DNA of 64,000 nucleotides. It comes from Diprion similis (taxonomy: Eukaryota; Arthropoda; Insecta; Hymenoptera; Diprionidae). The notes below the pieces were generated by a model. That model was not told the DNA's origin, made no database searches, and saw only the letters and a list, made by a program, of their open reading frames with translations. This document shows, piece after piece, positions 17,125 through 29,000 of the stretch; position 1 is the stretch's first letter, and each line of letters starts with the position of its first letter. The stretch is from contig NC_060118.1 in NCBI RefSeq assembly GCF_021155765.1, positions 13,466,146-13,530,145 on the forward strand, written 5' to 3'. A program made the position numbers and the translations under genes.

Positions 17125-17761
17125 GCCCCTCGTTACCCCGTATTATCGCTGTAGATCTGAAATTCGTGAAAAAATCGAATGACGAGCGGTCCGTCGCGTC
17201 GGCTGCATGCCTTGAAACGGGGGCGAATCTCGAGTCGCGACAGAGAGAAGGAAACATTGACCCGAGGAACGGAGAAGAGCACGAGAGTCGCGATGCGATG
17301 TCATGTCACATCGGAGACGCGGATCTATGCGGGTCGCATTCTATAAACGCTATTAAGGCATCGCGTCGTCGTCGTCGTCATGCAGGCGGTGATACTTAAT
17401 TCTTTCTTTGTCAGAATCGTCGTCAGTAATTTACGCGTGTAGTGCGTGACTGCTTATGAGGAAAGGAAGCGGAGACGCGTCGAGGAGGGAGGTGAAGATA
17501 GAGGAAAAGGGAGATAGAGAGAGAGGGGGAGAGAAAGGATCATCGTTGCCGAGAGGAAGCGAGAGATAGATAATAGACGGCGGCGGATGGAGAGAACGGA
17601 GATCCTCCGGCCTTCCGGCAGCCTCTACCTACTACACCTTATATCTTCTATATAGCCTTTGTTGGCACATATAGTCTCTCTTTCTCGTCGTATGTATGTA
17701 CAATTTTTCTCTCCGTGAAATACCCGCATCGATTTTGCCAAGAGACCGCGGAGATAGAGCA

Positions 17762-17784
17762 AGAGAGAGAGAGAGAGAGAGAGA
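17762..17784. repeat. (GA)n tract
   Basis: Second uninterrupted GA run in the same upstream region. Confidence 0.8.
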
Positions 17785-17946
17785 AAAGCGTTTATTCGCC
17801 CTGGGACAAGTAGTCCCTTTAGGCGGTGTATGTATGACATACATATAAACATGAAATCTTTTTACGTATAGACTACAACAGAATGAATGTAAAAATTAAA
17901 ATTAAACTTTGAAAAGGATTACAAAAAAAAAAGAAGAAGAAGATAG

Positions 17947-17952
<6 letters not shown>

Positions 17953-17977
<25 letters not shown>
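17953..17977. repeat. (GA)n tract
   Basis: Third GA run, about 1.7 kb before the semaphorin ATG. Confidence 0.8.
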
Positions 17978-19645
17978 TGCTGGCGCCTGGAGGGATGAGA
18001 ATTAATACAGTTATACGTAAACTACGTAAATGACAAATTTATTTAACGCGCGGGGAAAAGTCGTGGAGAAAAGAGGTGAATAATGAGAGAGCGTTCGATG
18101 AACCCGGCGCGCGAGTTAAAAGTACAAAGATTTGCAAGATTCACGTGATTCACGACGAGGAGGAGGACGCCGAGTCGATTCGCTCCTCCTCGACCAGCTG
18201 CGGCAGTTTCTGTTTCTCCCTCTCGCTCTCCTTCCCCTCTCGCCTCGTTCATTGCTGCAGTGTTATACGTATACGCATGGCGAAACGTAACGCGAATTCT
18301 GCATAGCTTGTTGTTCGCACAGACTCGACGAAGAAGAAGATACGGTGTTGAATTTAATCTCGATAAGTTAATCTCGACTTTGAAGAACTGTTTACCCCAC
18401 CGATTCTTGTTTACCGTCACTCTGTCGCCGGTCTCGATATGATGGATGTATTTACGTACCCGCAGTATCACAGTCATATAGAGTTTATCACTTCGTTTCT
18501 GACTCTTACCCTCGTTGGAACTCGCGAATTACCGCGAGTTTAACGAAGTTCGCCAAGTTCTGGCGAATCGCGTGTCCGACAATAAAAGCGTTAAACAGCT
18601 CGAGATCGAAGTCGCATCGTGTTGAAGAAGCCAGTCACGTTATCGCAACGATTCATGCCGAGGAAAAAGCGATTTTGGAACTATTTGAAATTCAATAAAT
18701 TGTGACAAAACAAAAGATACTTCTATTCTGCGATATTAGTTCCTTAAAGATCGTTGTAAAGATAAAAAAATAGCGATTTTTTACTTTCAATATTTCGCTA
18801 CGATAACGTAATTTGCTAACTCCGATCTCGTCAATTCGCTGTGCAACCCCGTGCAGGAACGTAAGAAAAAAAAGGTTTTTCACACCTTTGAAATAACTGA
18901 ACAAGTCGAGTTAACAAAATCTGATTTTGTCGTTGCTGCATAAACAGTTTGCTAAAAATTATAAGTAATCTTAAATTTGCGAATCGTTGCATTGCCGTTA
19001 CAAACTTCAGCCTGACAGACAGTTAAGCTATAGTAAATACACAAACACAAGCGATAGTATATACTATACATACACAGCATATATACTTTACTGCATCAGT
19101 GACGTTGATCATCGGTATAAGGCAGAGCCAATGAGGATAAATGGAAATTGAGATCTAGTCCAGCGTCTTTTCATTGGTAGATCAAAGGCGCCCTCCCCCC
19201 TTCCCCCTTCCCATCCCCTACCTCTCCATCATCACAAAATAAATCTACTACGGCATCGCGTGACGGTTTTCTTTCCAAATGTGATTCCAGGTCGCCGAGA
19301 CTGCGGCAGCGGCGTCTGGCTCTGGCTCTGGCTCTCTTCGTCCTTAGTCGTTAGTCATCATCGAGGACAGAGAGGCGATACGGCGGCGATAGAAGGAAAC
19401 CGCGCCGTTCGTCGTCGGGATCAGCATGTCCGGGTCGGGGACGATCTTTATGCCGCGATATTTCGCGAGTGCGTGTCGATTTTAACCCTCCGCGGGTAAA
19501 AGTGGCGAGTGATAGTGTGCAGTGTGACCCCCTTACGTTGTTGCACGCGACGCATTCCGCTGCTCTGTGTTTACACACGTACGATCGCCGAAGCGGTAGA
19601 CAACAGATTCCTGCGTGTCCTTCAGGATTCCCAACGAGAAGAGCT

Positions 19646-22600
19646 ATGACGACCTGCAGCCCTGCAACCCTCGCCCTACACCTGGCCGTGGTACTCGCGG
19701 TCGCAATGCCTGGCCTTTCTCTGGCCGCGTGGCAGGAGAATGTCAGGCCCAAGATGTACGTCCAGCTTGGTAAGTCCTTTTTGATGAATTTATGGTCTTG
19801 AACCAAGCATTGATTTATTAAACATTTTACGTGCTAGCGAATTCTTACAAATTTGTTTCACAATGAACTGTGCTCTCTGGTCAAAGTAGAAAATATTTTT
19901 CATTCGTTGTGGATATGAGAAGAAACTGGATAAATAATGATTCTCGTATAACTGGACACTCTGGGTAACGTTGCTTTAACGATACACACGTGTTTTTAGA
20001 AAGAATTTTAAGTATACTGATATTGTGCAAAACCAACTACTTGTTCTAGTTGTTATAAAATTTGGCTGATGCAGTCTCGTTGCGGTAACGTTACCAACTT
20101 GAGTCTCATACTCGATAGTTTTTTCGTCATTTCGACGGCACTACCACGTGTTTACGTGTAACGATTACGTGTAGACGAACCGTGTATCAAACTTTGTCAA
20201 TAACGGACGTGCGAATGTTCGAGCTCCGATTTTCGCAAACTTCGTACAGCGAAGGACGACGATATTATTATTGCACACGCCTACAGTCGTGCCGTACAAT
20301 AATTATTTCACGTATGTGCACCACCGTGCATAGAAATTCAGTCACGCTCTCCCATGATTGATTTTTCTTTCCTGCATGAAACCGTAATTTCTCTCGTCGT
20401 TTCGTTGCTCGTCAGGAAAGGAAGAGAACACAGACTCCATAGTTTTTGCATCGTATTATATACAATTAGAGAGAAAGAGATAGAGGGATAGAGAATTAAA
20501 CCGCTCGCGAAAGGAAATGCGGATTTACTTTGATTTGGTAAAATTTTATTATACAAATTTTCGCGGAGAAGACAGAGCGCGATCGTGCGTGTTTAAATAT
20601 CTTGTATATCTCTTTCAACGAACAACTCGCGTAATATTATCTCCTAAGCGCTCGCATCTACACTGCAAGGTTTCCTCTCGCGACAAGTTCAAGGCATGTG
20701 ACGAAGGCCTCTGATTTCCTGTTGCGACAAGCCTGATTAATTGCGGATGCAGGGTAATCGATATTCTAAAATTGGACACCGCAACGAGAGAAAGGGAAAA
20801 CGTGATTACAGACAGCGCGGAGAATAGAGCTTGAATTTATATATACAGTTCAATGGTTTATTATTACGTCCGCACGAGAGAATGTCGCCGGTGAAGCGAT
20901 ACACAGATGTATATACATATATATATACCTTAAGACACTGTCAACATTGGTTTTATAAAGAAAAGATAATAAAAAAAAAAAAAAAATAACAAGTAAAAGA
21001 AGGAGCCAAGAAGAATGTCATTACGCTTACCGACACTCGGGCCAAAATTAAGCCGAACTAATTCCGTCGGATATAAGATAGTCGAGCAGCTAGCTTGAAG
21101 CATAGAAGCGATAGACAAAAAGCCGTTGCGACGGGGTGCAGGACGTGTGTAACGTTCTTCGTTCTCCGTTCGTTCGGAGTCGTCGAGCGGAATACAAAAG
21201 TCTCTCGAAAAGGGGGGCGATCGGTCGCGAAACCTAATTTCGAGAAGGCGCGTAAGACGCATTTTTAAACTTTCTCTCCCCCTCCTTGCACCCAATTGTA
21301 TCTCCTTATAGATCCTTTCCGCTTCCCACGTGCACGACGCCATCTCTCGATAAGTCGGTGGGTATGCAGGTCGACGAACGAACGAAGGGATGGACGGGGT
21401 TGAACGAGAACAGGGGGATGGGGTCTCCGCGACCCCCGCGACCCCCGCGACCCCCGCGACCCCCGCAACGCGAGACTCCATGCACGAGGGTAGTCGACGG
21501 TCTCCGAGAACACCCGAACTCCACCACCACCACCACCACCACCACGTGGTCCTGCCCGCGAGGGTCGATCAATACCATACAGAGAGAGGACCGACTCGCG
21601 ATCGTCGCAGGACCACCAAGACTCGCGGGGATACAATGCAGGGTGAAATTTTCGGGTCCAATCGCTCGGAGGGGTGGAGGGGTGTTGAGGTGCCTCTCTC
21701 TTTACAGATCCGATGATCGTTGAATCGGACTTCTGCGGTATTTTATAATCATATTGCTCACGGCGCACGCGTCAATCACTATATTTTATTATCGTAATAT
21801 TGGTACACCTTTCTTCCTCGTCCTTACTGAGGAGGACGTTACGTAATACAATGCTGCAACCCTTTGCCCTTCGTCGATAACTCTTTGCGTTACATTGTAC
21901 ATGTATACGTGTGACAATGTGCGTGCGTTTGAAGTACACGTCATGCCTGTACATACAATTGCGTGCACAGCTGAGGCAGGAGTGGCAGGAGTAGGTGGAG
22001 GTGGAGGTGGAGGTGGAGGTGGAGGTGGAGACGTCACTCGTACACTCGGTCACCTCGAGGAGAGGGACGAGGAGGTTATCGTCAATGAGCACGTGGCACG
22101 GCCCTTTGGGCTGGACGCTCGTTTGCACCCTGTTCTTTCACTACTCTTTACAAATCGGGCAGAGTCCGGCGCACTTTGACCTACGTACACTCCTTGACCT
22201 CTCGGATTTGGCTCGAAATTTTTTTTACACGATTATTCTCAGTTTGAAAAGCACTAACTACTTTTTTTTTTTTTTTTTTTCACAAGATTCATTCGACACG
22301 GTTCGAATTATATATAATTTTTCAAAACCCTCTTATTGATCGACAGAATGTAGAAATCAAAAAAAAAAATATTCCTGAAACATCGTGTTCTGTCGGGGAG
22401 CTTTTTTTTTCTACTGTTTTCAAGCTTTTACTGGTAAAAAGAAAAGAACCGTTGAAAAAATTATAAGTGGGAGTCATACTGTATATATCGATGCTGATAC
22501 ATTTTCATATTTTGTATTGGATTTTTGAAAATTTTTTACATTTTTCGGAACCATTTTACTTATCGGCAAAATGAAGAGGGGGGAACAAAAGAAAAAAAAA

Positions 22601-23052
22601 TGTGCCACGAAAAATTTTGAAAAAATTTGCAACAATCTGGTGTGAAATATGAAAGCGTTTCAGCAACCGTTCGTAGTAAAACGATTCCCGCTTGTAAGTT
22701 TTTTTTTTTTTTTTTTTTTTTGTCAATGTAGGCTTGGACCTTTAATCGGGAAATGTTAATTTTACGAATTATTTTAAACAATGCCTTAACTTTCGTGTAA
22801 TGTAAGTCGTTAATATAATTTAGACTCGACGAATTCTCTACCCTCGATCTTATCCTAAGTAATATAAACGCTATTAACCCTCAATTTTCTCATCATATTC
22901 TCATCTTTCTAAAATTGTATTATGTACAGCATAACTTTGACTTGTTATTATTGTGTGTTCAATACGTTGATGATCCAACAACGTTGATCCTTATTCAATA
23001 TTTCGTGCGAAATTCTACACTCCGCACAAATTATAGGATGTTTTTTTACGGC

Positions 23053-23083
<31 letters not shown>

Positions 23084-26000
23084 TTATTTGTTATTTGTTA
23101 TTTTTATACATCTTTTCTGCGCACTTCCAAGGGTTGATCCGGCATTACGTTATTACCTACAGTTTTACGACAAAGTATACTCCTCCGCGAATGGTCCGCG
23201 TAGCGGCTTCGCGTCGTTCTTACCAAGAAAATAATGGACGTCGTCGGTCGTTGGATGAAGGAAGGAAGGACGTGGTGTAACGGAGGGACGACGCTGGCTC
23301 ATTAGGAGCTCTAACGACCCGCGCGAGTGCAACCGACCCTCTATATACACATATATATATATATATACCTATACGTATATACCTTGTACGTGCAGCCGCG
23401 TTGAATCAGCACCGACTACCCTCGTAGCTTTCGCTCTGCGTTCGTCGTCTAACCAACCCGGGCCGATAGGACGCGATATATCCGATCCGATCCCCGAAGC
23501 TCCCTGTAATCTGAAAGTCAAATTTCCTCGCGCCGGCCGCGACGTTCGAAGGTTTGGATGTGTACCACCCTGTATGGGGTGGGGGTGGAGCTCGAAATAA
23601 CGTAAGACCGAAAAATCGGTTGGTTGGTTTAAAACCAGAAATTTTTCAGACACGAATTTTAAAGCTTATATACATGTATAGACGACCGATATACGCTATT
23701 TGACGTAAGGTCATTGACCTACCAACGTTTCACTCTAATTTGGTCGGATGTTCTGGACTTTAGATTACTTTTTTTCGTAATTCGTAAACTCGTAATGCTA
23801 GTCATTATCAAGATCATCTCGTTTTATCGGACGATCGTCCGTGTGTTATCGAAGAAAAAAAAAATATCGCAATGAAATGGGCAATATATTTTTAACAACA
23901 TTTAAACGCTACATCTTTTTTCCCCCGAATAGGTTCAATTCATTCAAGACATTATTATACGTTAAATTGTTATCACCATTCTGGTACGCACCCTTGTGTC
24001 ACTTCACAAGTTTAACGCCATCTATTAGCCGCGACTGGTCACGTTGGAAAGAATAAATGTGTTCACGACGTCTTGCAACCTTTCGCTATTTTGTCCACTC
24101 TGTCTTATTGAATTTTCGGATTTCGACCTCTTGAGTCTTTGGTCTTTGGAGTTATTGATAAATCGGGTTCGTAAATTTTCGAAAACGGCACGAGACTGAT
24201 ATCTAAAAAGTCTATTTTTTTTTTTTTGACTCTTCAATATTTTCCTCTTCGTAATCTTACCTATTCTGATAAAAAGAAAAAAAAAGTCGGCATAAATTTT
24301 ATTTATAGAATTTGCGTTCTCAATTTTTATTTTTATGGCATTTTTATACCCCCCTCCTCCCCCAATATATACATCCATATGTATGGAATGCCGTAAAGCG
24401 GTGTCGAGATGTCGCGAGCAATAAAATAGATAACTTCATTGAAAATGCAATTACGACCGCGTGTCACGACAATCACATATATAAACCTGAGTATTTCGTC
24501 TTCTGGTATACCCATACAGTAATAAAGTGTCCACTATCACCATATGTAGGGGTAGTATATTAGTATATGTATATACATATATTTTTTTTTTTTTTATATT
24601 CTGTTACACAATTAATCCACGTAACCCGCGAATAATTTATTTATATATATGAGGAATGATGCGGGTAAATTGGCAGGGTAGCTCCACACACACACACCTG
24701 GAAAATGTGGAAAACCTGGAAATGTTAAGAGATTTTTGATTTGGTCATGAAAAAAAACTAACTGAAAATGTCACTTTTCTATCGTGGGAATTAGAAATGA
24801 TTTTCTCGATGTAATACTAGTCGACTTTTTTTTTTCATCGATAAAACAAACAAATTGGCTCAAATTGACTTTATTTTTTTACGTTTTACACATTTTTAGT
24901 AACTTTTACTAGAACCGGGAAAATGTCAGGTAAAAAACTAGACTTACGTCCTGGAAAAACCTGGAAATGTCATGGAATTTTTTTTTTTTTTTTCCCCAAA
25001 AAATTTGTGGCTACCCTGATTTTTTTCGAACTAGACACGTGCTTGTTTCTCCTCATAATCGTCCCGTTTTAAATTCGCGATATGCGTGCACACGCAGCTT
25101 GCAAAGCCCTTAACCAGAGACGAATACGCTGCACCTGTCGTTCCTCGTATTTACATATATTACGAGGATATCAGGTGGAAGGAAAGGAAGTCGGGGTTGA
25201 TGTAAGTTATATATATATGTGTATATACATACCTATGCAGCAGCAGCAGCGTAGATACGCGAAGGGTGCAGGGTGCTTTGGAGGAACGCGCCGCACGCGC
25301 GGTTTGTCAGCGGAAAACGACGGTTGTACGTGTAGAATTGTGGGTAACTTGTACGTACTACGTTCCCGGATAATCCCAAGATCGTCTATAGTATATGGGT
25401 CATTCCACGTCAACTTAGCAGCCCATGTACGTCTGAACCACGATTTTCGAATTCGATTCTAATCGTTTTTAGTAGTGTGAGATTCTTGTCAACTCAAAAT
25501 GGTCTCGGGAATTTTTTCTGATTTTTCTCAGCCACTCGTGAAGTTTATACAAAATTCCATAATCATACATGAAAACGTCGTTTTTTTTTTTTTTCCTTCT
25601 TCAAAATATTCACACCGATTATGTGATTCAAAATGTGATTTTTGATAAATATTATTATTATTAAATCTCGTTCCATTTTCTTTCAGAAAAATAGTAATAA
25701 TGGAATAAAGAAAAATTGTTAAATTTTCACGGTTTTACAGTATGGCGTTTCACCTTGATAGAATTTTTTGCATTCTTGTCTCTTCTTGTAACATTGTACG
25801 TACATCGTCGTTATAATGACGTAAGGCAAGAAAAATTTTGTCGCCTATATTAACGGGGGGAAAAAAATAGTACATGCGTAATAATTTTCGCGGATTTGAT
25901 TCGTCATTGGATTCGGCATCGCGTCATAATGTTTTGCGAATTGCTAGTTCTGGTTATTTCGTATATAGCCATAGTGGTGGATGCGGTTTGGCTAATTTCA

Positions 26001-29000
26001 ATTTCATGTCAGATGGTTACCGAGCACTGCACTTATACTTCGACTTTCACGCAGAGCGGTTTCATATTCAACGAAATATATAATTAACATTTTCACCCCG
26101 CGTGCAATATTAGCTATCCTCTAGGGGCAATCTCATGACGAGGATTTTTTTTTTCTCTCTCAGACTGGCCTAGCTTTTTTCCATTTCTATTATCCTCGGA
26201 AGCGTGTATATATGTATATGTATATATATGTATGTAGGGCATATATGCAGGAAAGACGTGGACCCCCCACCCTCACCCACACGGCGTCGTCCTCGACCTT
26301 AGAGGAATTCAATATCTGCTGAAAACGCCAAACGAGATTCTCTCTCTATCAAATTTTTTCTACACCCTTGTGGATGTCTTTACTCTTTATTGTATAGTAT
26401 TATTTGTATTTCGAATTTTAAGGATCAAAATTATAATTATATAATAGATGCCGGTTGATCCTGTAATGTTTTATTCACGATCAGAATTTTCTTACGAGTT
26501 TAATTCTTTGAATCACATATTATTGGGCTGAGTCAACGTTTATAACAAGATATTATTCTAAGGTTTTCAACGTCGCTGATTACGAATCTGATTTCAAATT
26601 TTGAAAATTCTAGATGATGGATCAATGCGGTGGACGAAAATTTCAAATTTGATCGAAGGAGGTTAGAAAATTCTATGCAAGGATTTTTGGAGTCGCCGAT
26701 TGGATTCACCATGCTGAATTTTCGAAATCTGATTTCGGATTCGTAATCAGCGACCCCAAAAACACTTGGACAGAGTTTTTTCTCCATATTCGATCAAATT
26801 TGAAATTTTCATACGTCATATTGAAGCCGCCAACTTGAATTTTTCAAATCTGATTTCATATTCGTAATCTATGATTGTAAAAACTTATAATTTATTATCT
26901 TGCCGTACAAGTTTGACTATGCAATCTGCATGTATGATATACATCGAATCCATCCCACCTACCACTGCAAATGGCTATAGAAACGGGTTACAGAGTATAC
27001 AGGGTGTCCCAGCTCCAAATGACCAAACTGATAGCGGTTATAAAGGAAGTCGAACTGAGTAAATTATCTCAAAGAACATGTGGTCTTGAAAGTCGTGTTC
27101 GCGAGATACGACCGGTTAAAAAAGTCCCGCTAAGCGCCGGCATGTAGGCAACCGAGCACACTGAGCGCCGGCACGCAGGCAACCGAGTACACAGCAGGCA
27201 GAAGTTAGCGGTCTGCGCGCTTGACTACTAATACCAAAAATAACGCTTTCAAATTCATGAATTTAAAGCGAAAACACTCTTGACATTGAATTTCTGCCAA
27301 ACCCAACAACGGGGACGTGCGATGGAAATAGTCTTATCATTTATCCACGTTGAGCTGTGTACTCGGTTGCCTAAATACTGGCGCTAAGTGTGCTCGGTTG
27401 CCTACATGCCGGCGCTTAGCGTGACTTTTTCAACCGATCGTATCTCGCGAACGCGACTTTGGAGACCACATATTCTTTGGGTTAATTTACTCAGTTCGGC
27501 CTTCTCTACAACCCCTATCAGTTTGGTCTTTCGGAGCTGAGACACGCTGTATAATGCATATACCTGGCAGTATACCTGGGCAAATTTCTGCCCACAGGAA
27601 TTAGGGGGCAACAGACAAATGGAAAGGGAAGGGAAGGGAAGGGAAGGGAAGGAAACCGCGTCCTCTGTCAGATTATGCGCCGCTAATTGTCAGCGACGAA
27701 TTCCCCCGCGCGTGGTGTACGTGCAATACGTACGTGGTACGTGCTGCATGCCGGGGAGGATGTGCAGCCTCGCAGCCGTGTCTCGCATACGCAATTTTGC
27801 ACACTGGGGGGCTGCTCACCCTCGCTCACCCTCGCTCACCCGCTCGTCTCGTTACTACGGCACTGCGGAATTGCCGCACGGTATCGTACACCATGCCTTC
27901 ATCGTCCAGCGGCGGCTTGCGGATTGCGTAGGCGTCGCTGTTGGTACACTCTGCGCGCGCTTTGATCCCTCGTCTAGGGTTTAGACACCCCGGCGCGGTG
28001 GCGGAGAAATGTGTATTCGGTATGTATATACATGTATATACACGTATAATTCGCAAATTCACTTATACGGGGTTTTAGTTGTTGGACAGGGCTTACGATT
28101 AGGTGGTGGGTATGGTCTTATTGTGTGTATAAATGTCACGCAAACACACGCACACACGGGAATAGCAGAATTTCATATTATACTCGATTTTTATTTTATT
28201 CTTCTGCGAAATAGAGTTGGTATCTAGGTACATGTATTACTGCAGGGTTCGTACGCAAGGGTGAAAGGTGGAAAACTGGGAAAAACTCAGGGAATTTCTT
28301 ACGGCAGGGAAAAGAGTCTGGGAATTTCGGAAATAAGACTGGAATTTTTATTCCCTACGAAGAAATGAACTCGTTTTTATACAAAGCGTTATCGATCTTG
28401 AGTCTAAAGAAAAAAAGGACAAACAAACAAAAATAAGAAAATTGTACTTAAAATTTTGATTCGTCGCATTGTTTATTACTTACGAATAAGTATCAAATAT
28501 TCTTTCGTATTTTTCTTACGCAAAATTGCAAATTGCTAATCGATTAAGTCAGAGAGTAAGTTAGTTACCAGAGGTAATATTGATGGTACTAGTATTAATG
28601 TGTTGAGAAAATAAATTGTCAACAATCAGTGGCATATAATATTTATTTAAAGGTTTATAAATACTGGAAAAATCCTATTTTCAGGCTGGTATACATAGAA
28701 AGAAAATTCAGGAAATTTCAGATTTCAAAAAGCGTTCGAACCCTGTTATAATATAAAAACTCACAATACACAGATCATCTTTCACTCACTCATTCTCTTT
28801 CCCGCGATGCATCGCTGCACCTGTCCTGAACCGGTGCTACGGTTTCTCCATATAATTCAAGTAAATGTAAGTTAAGATGCTCAAAAATAATGTCAAGTGT
28901 TGAAAGTTGAAAAAAAAAAAAAAAAACAGGCACCTCTTAATATTAAGAGCTCAAACATTTGCAGAATATTTTTTTTCGTCATCTCGAACGACATTTTCAC

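Larger units (their letters stand above)
15965..19645. promoter_or_regulatory. Upstream region of the semaphorin gene, with GA tracts
   Basis: No coding exon proven. It holds a GC-rich block at 16100-16335, a second at 16550-16720, (GA)n tracts at 16848-16872, 17762-17784 and 17953-17977, a run of 20 C at 17105-17124, and an AT repeat near 17010-17038. (GA)n tracts are GAGA-factor-type sites in insects and this is where semaphorin promoters and 5' UTR exons should lie. The acceptor-like ATTCCAG at about 19284-19290 could start the 5' UTR part of exon 1. Confidence 0.4.

Noticed and set aside
19469-19645. Upstream extension of the semaphorin first exon in the same frame
   Set aside because: It contains no ATG; the first ATG is 19646, directly before the signal peptide.
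21286-21768. Overlapping frames with poly-His, Pro-Arg or Gly-Arg repeats
   Set aside because: Produced by the (CAC)n and (GACCCCCGC)n microsatellites inside semaphorin intron 1.
28732-28745. GCGTTCGAACCCTG, resembling a tRNA T-loop
   Set aside because: No other tRNA elements nearby; it pairs with CAGGGTTCGTACGC at 28243 as a terminal inverted repeat.
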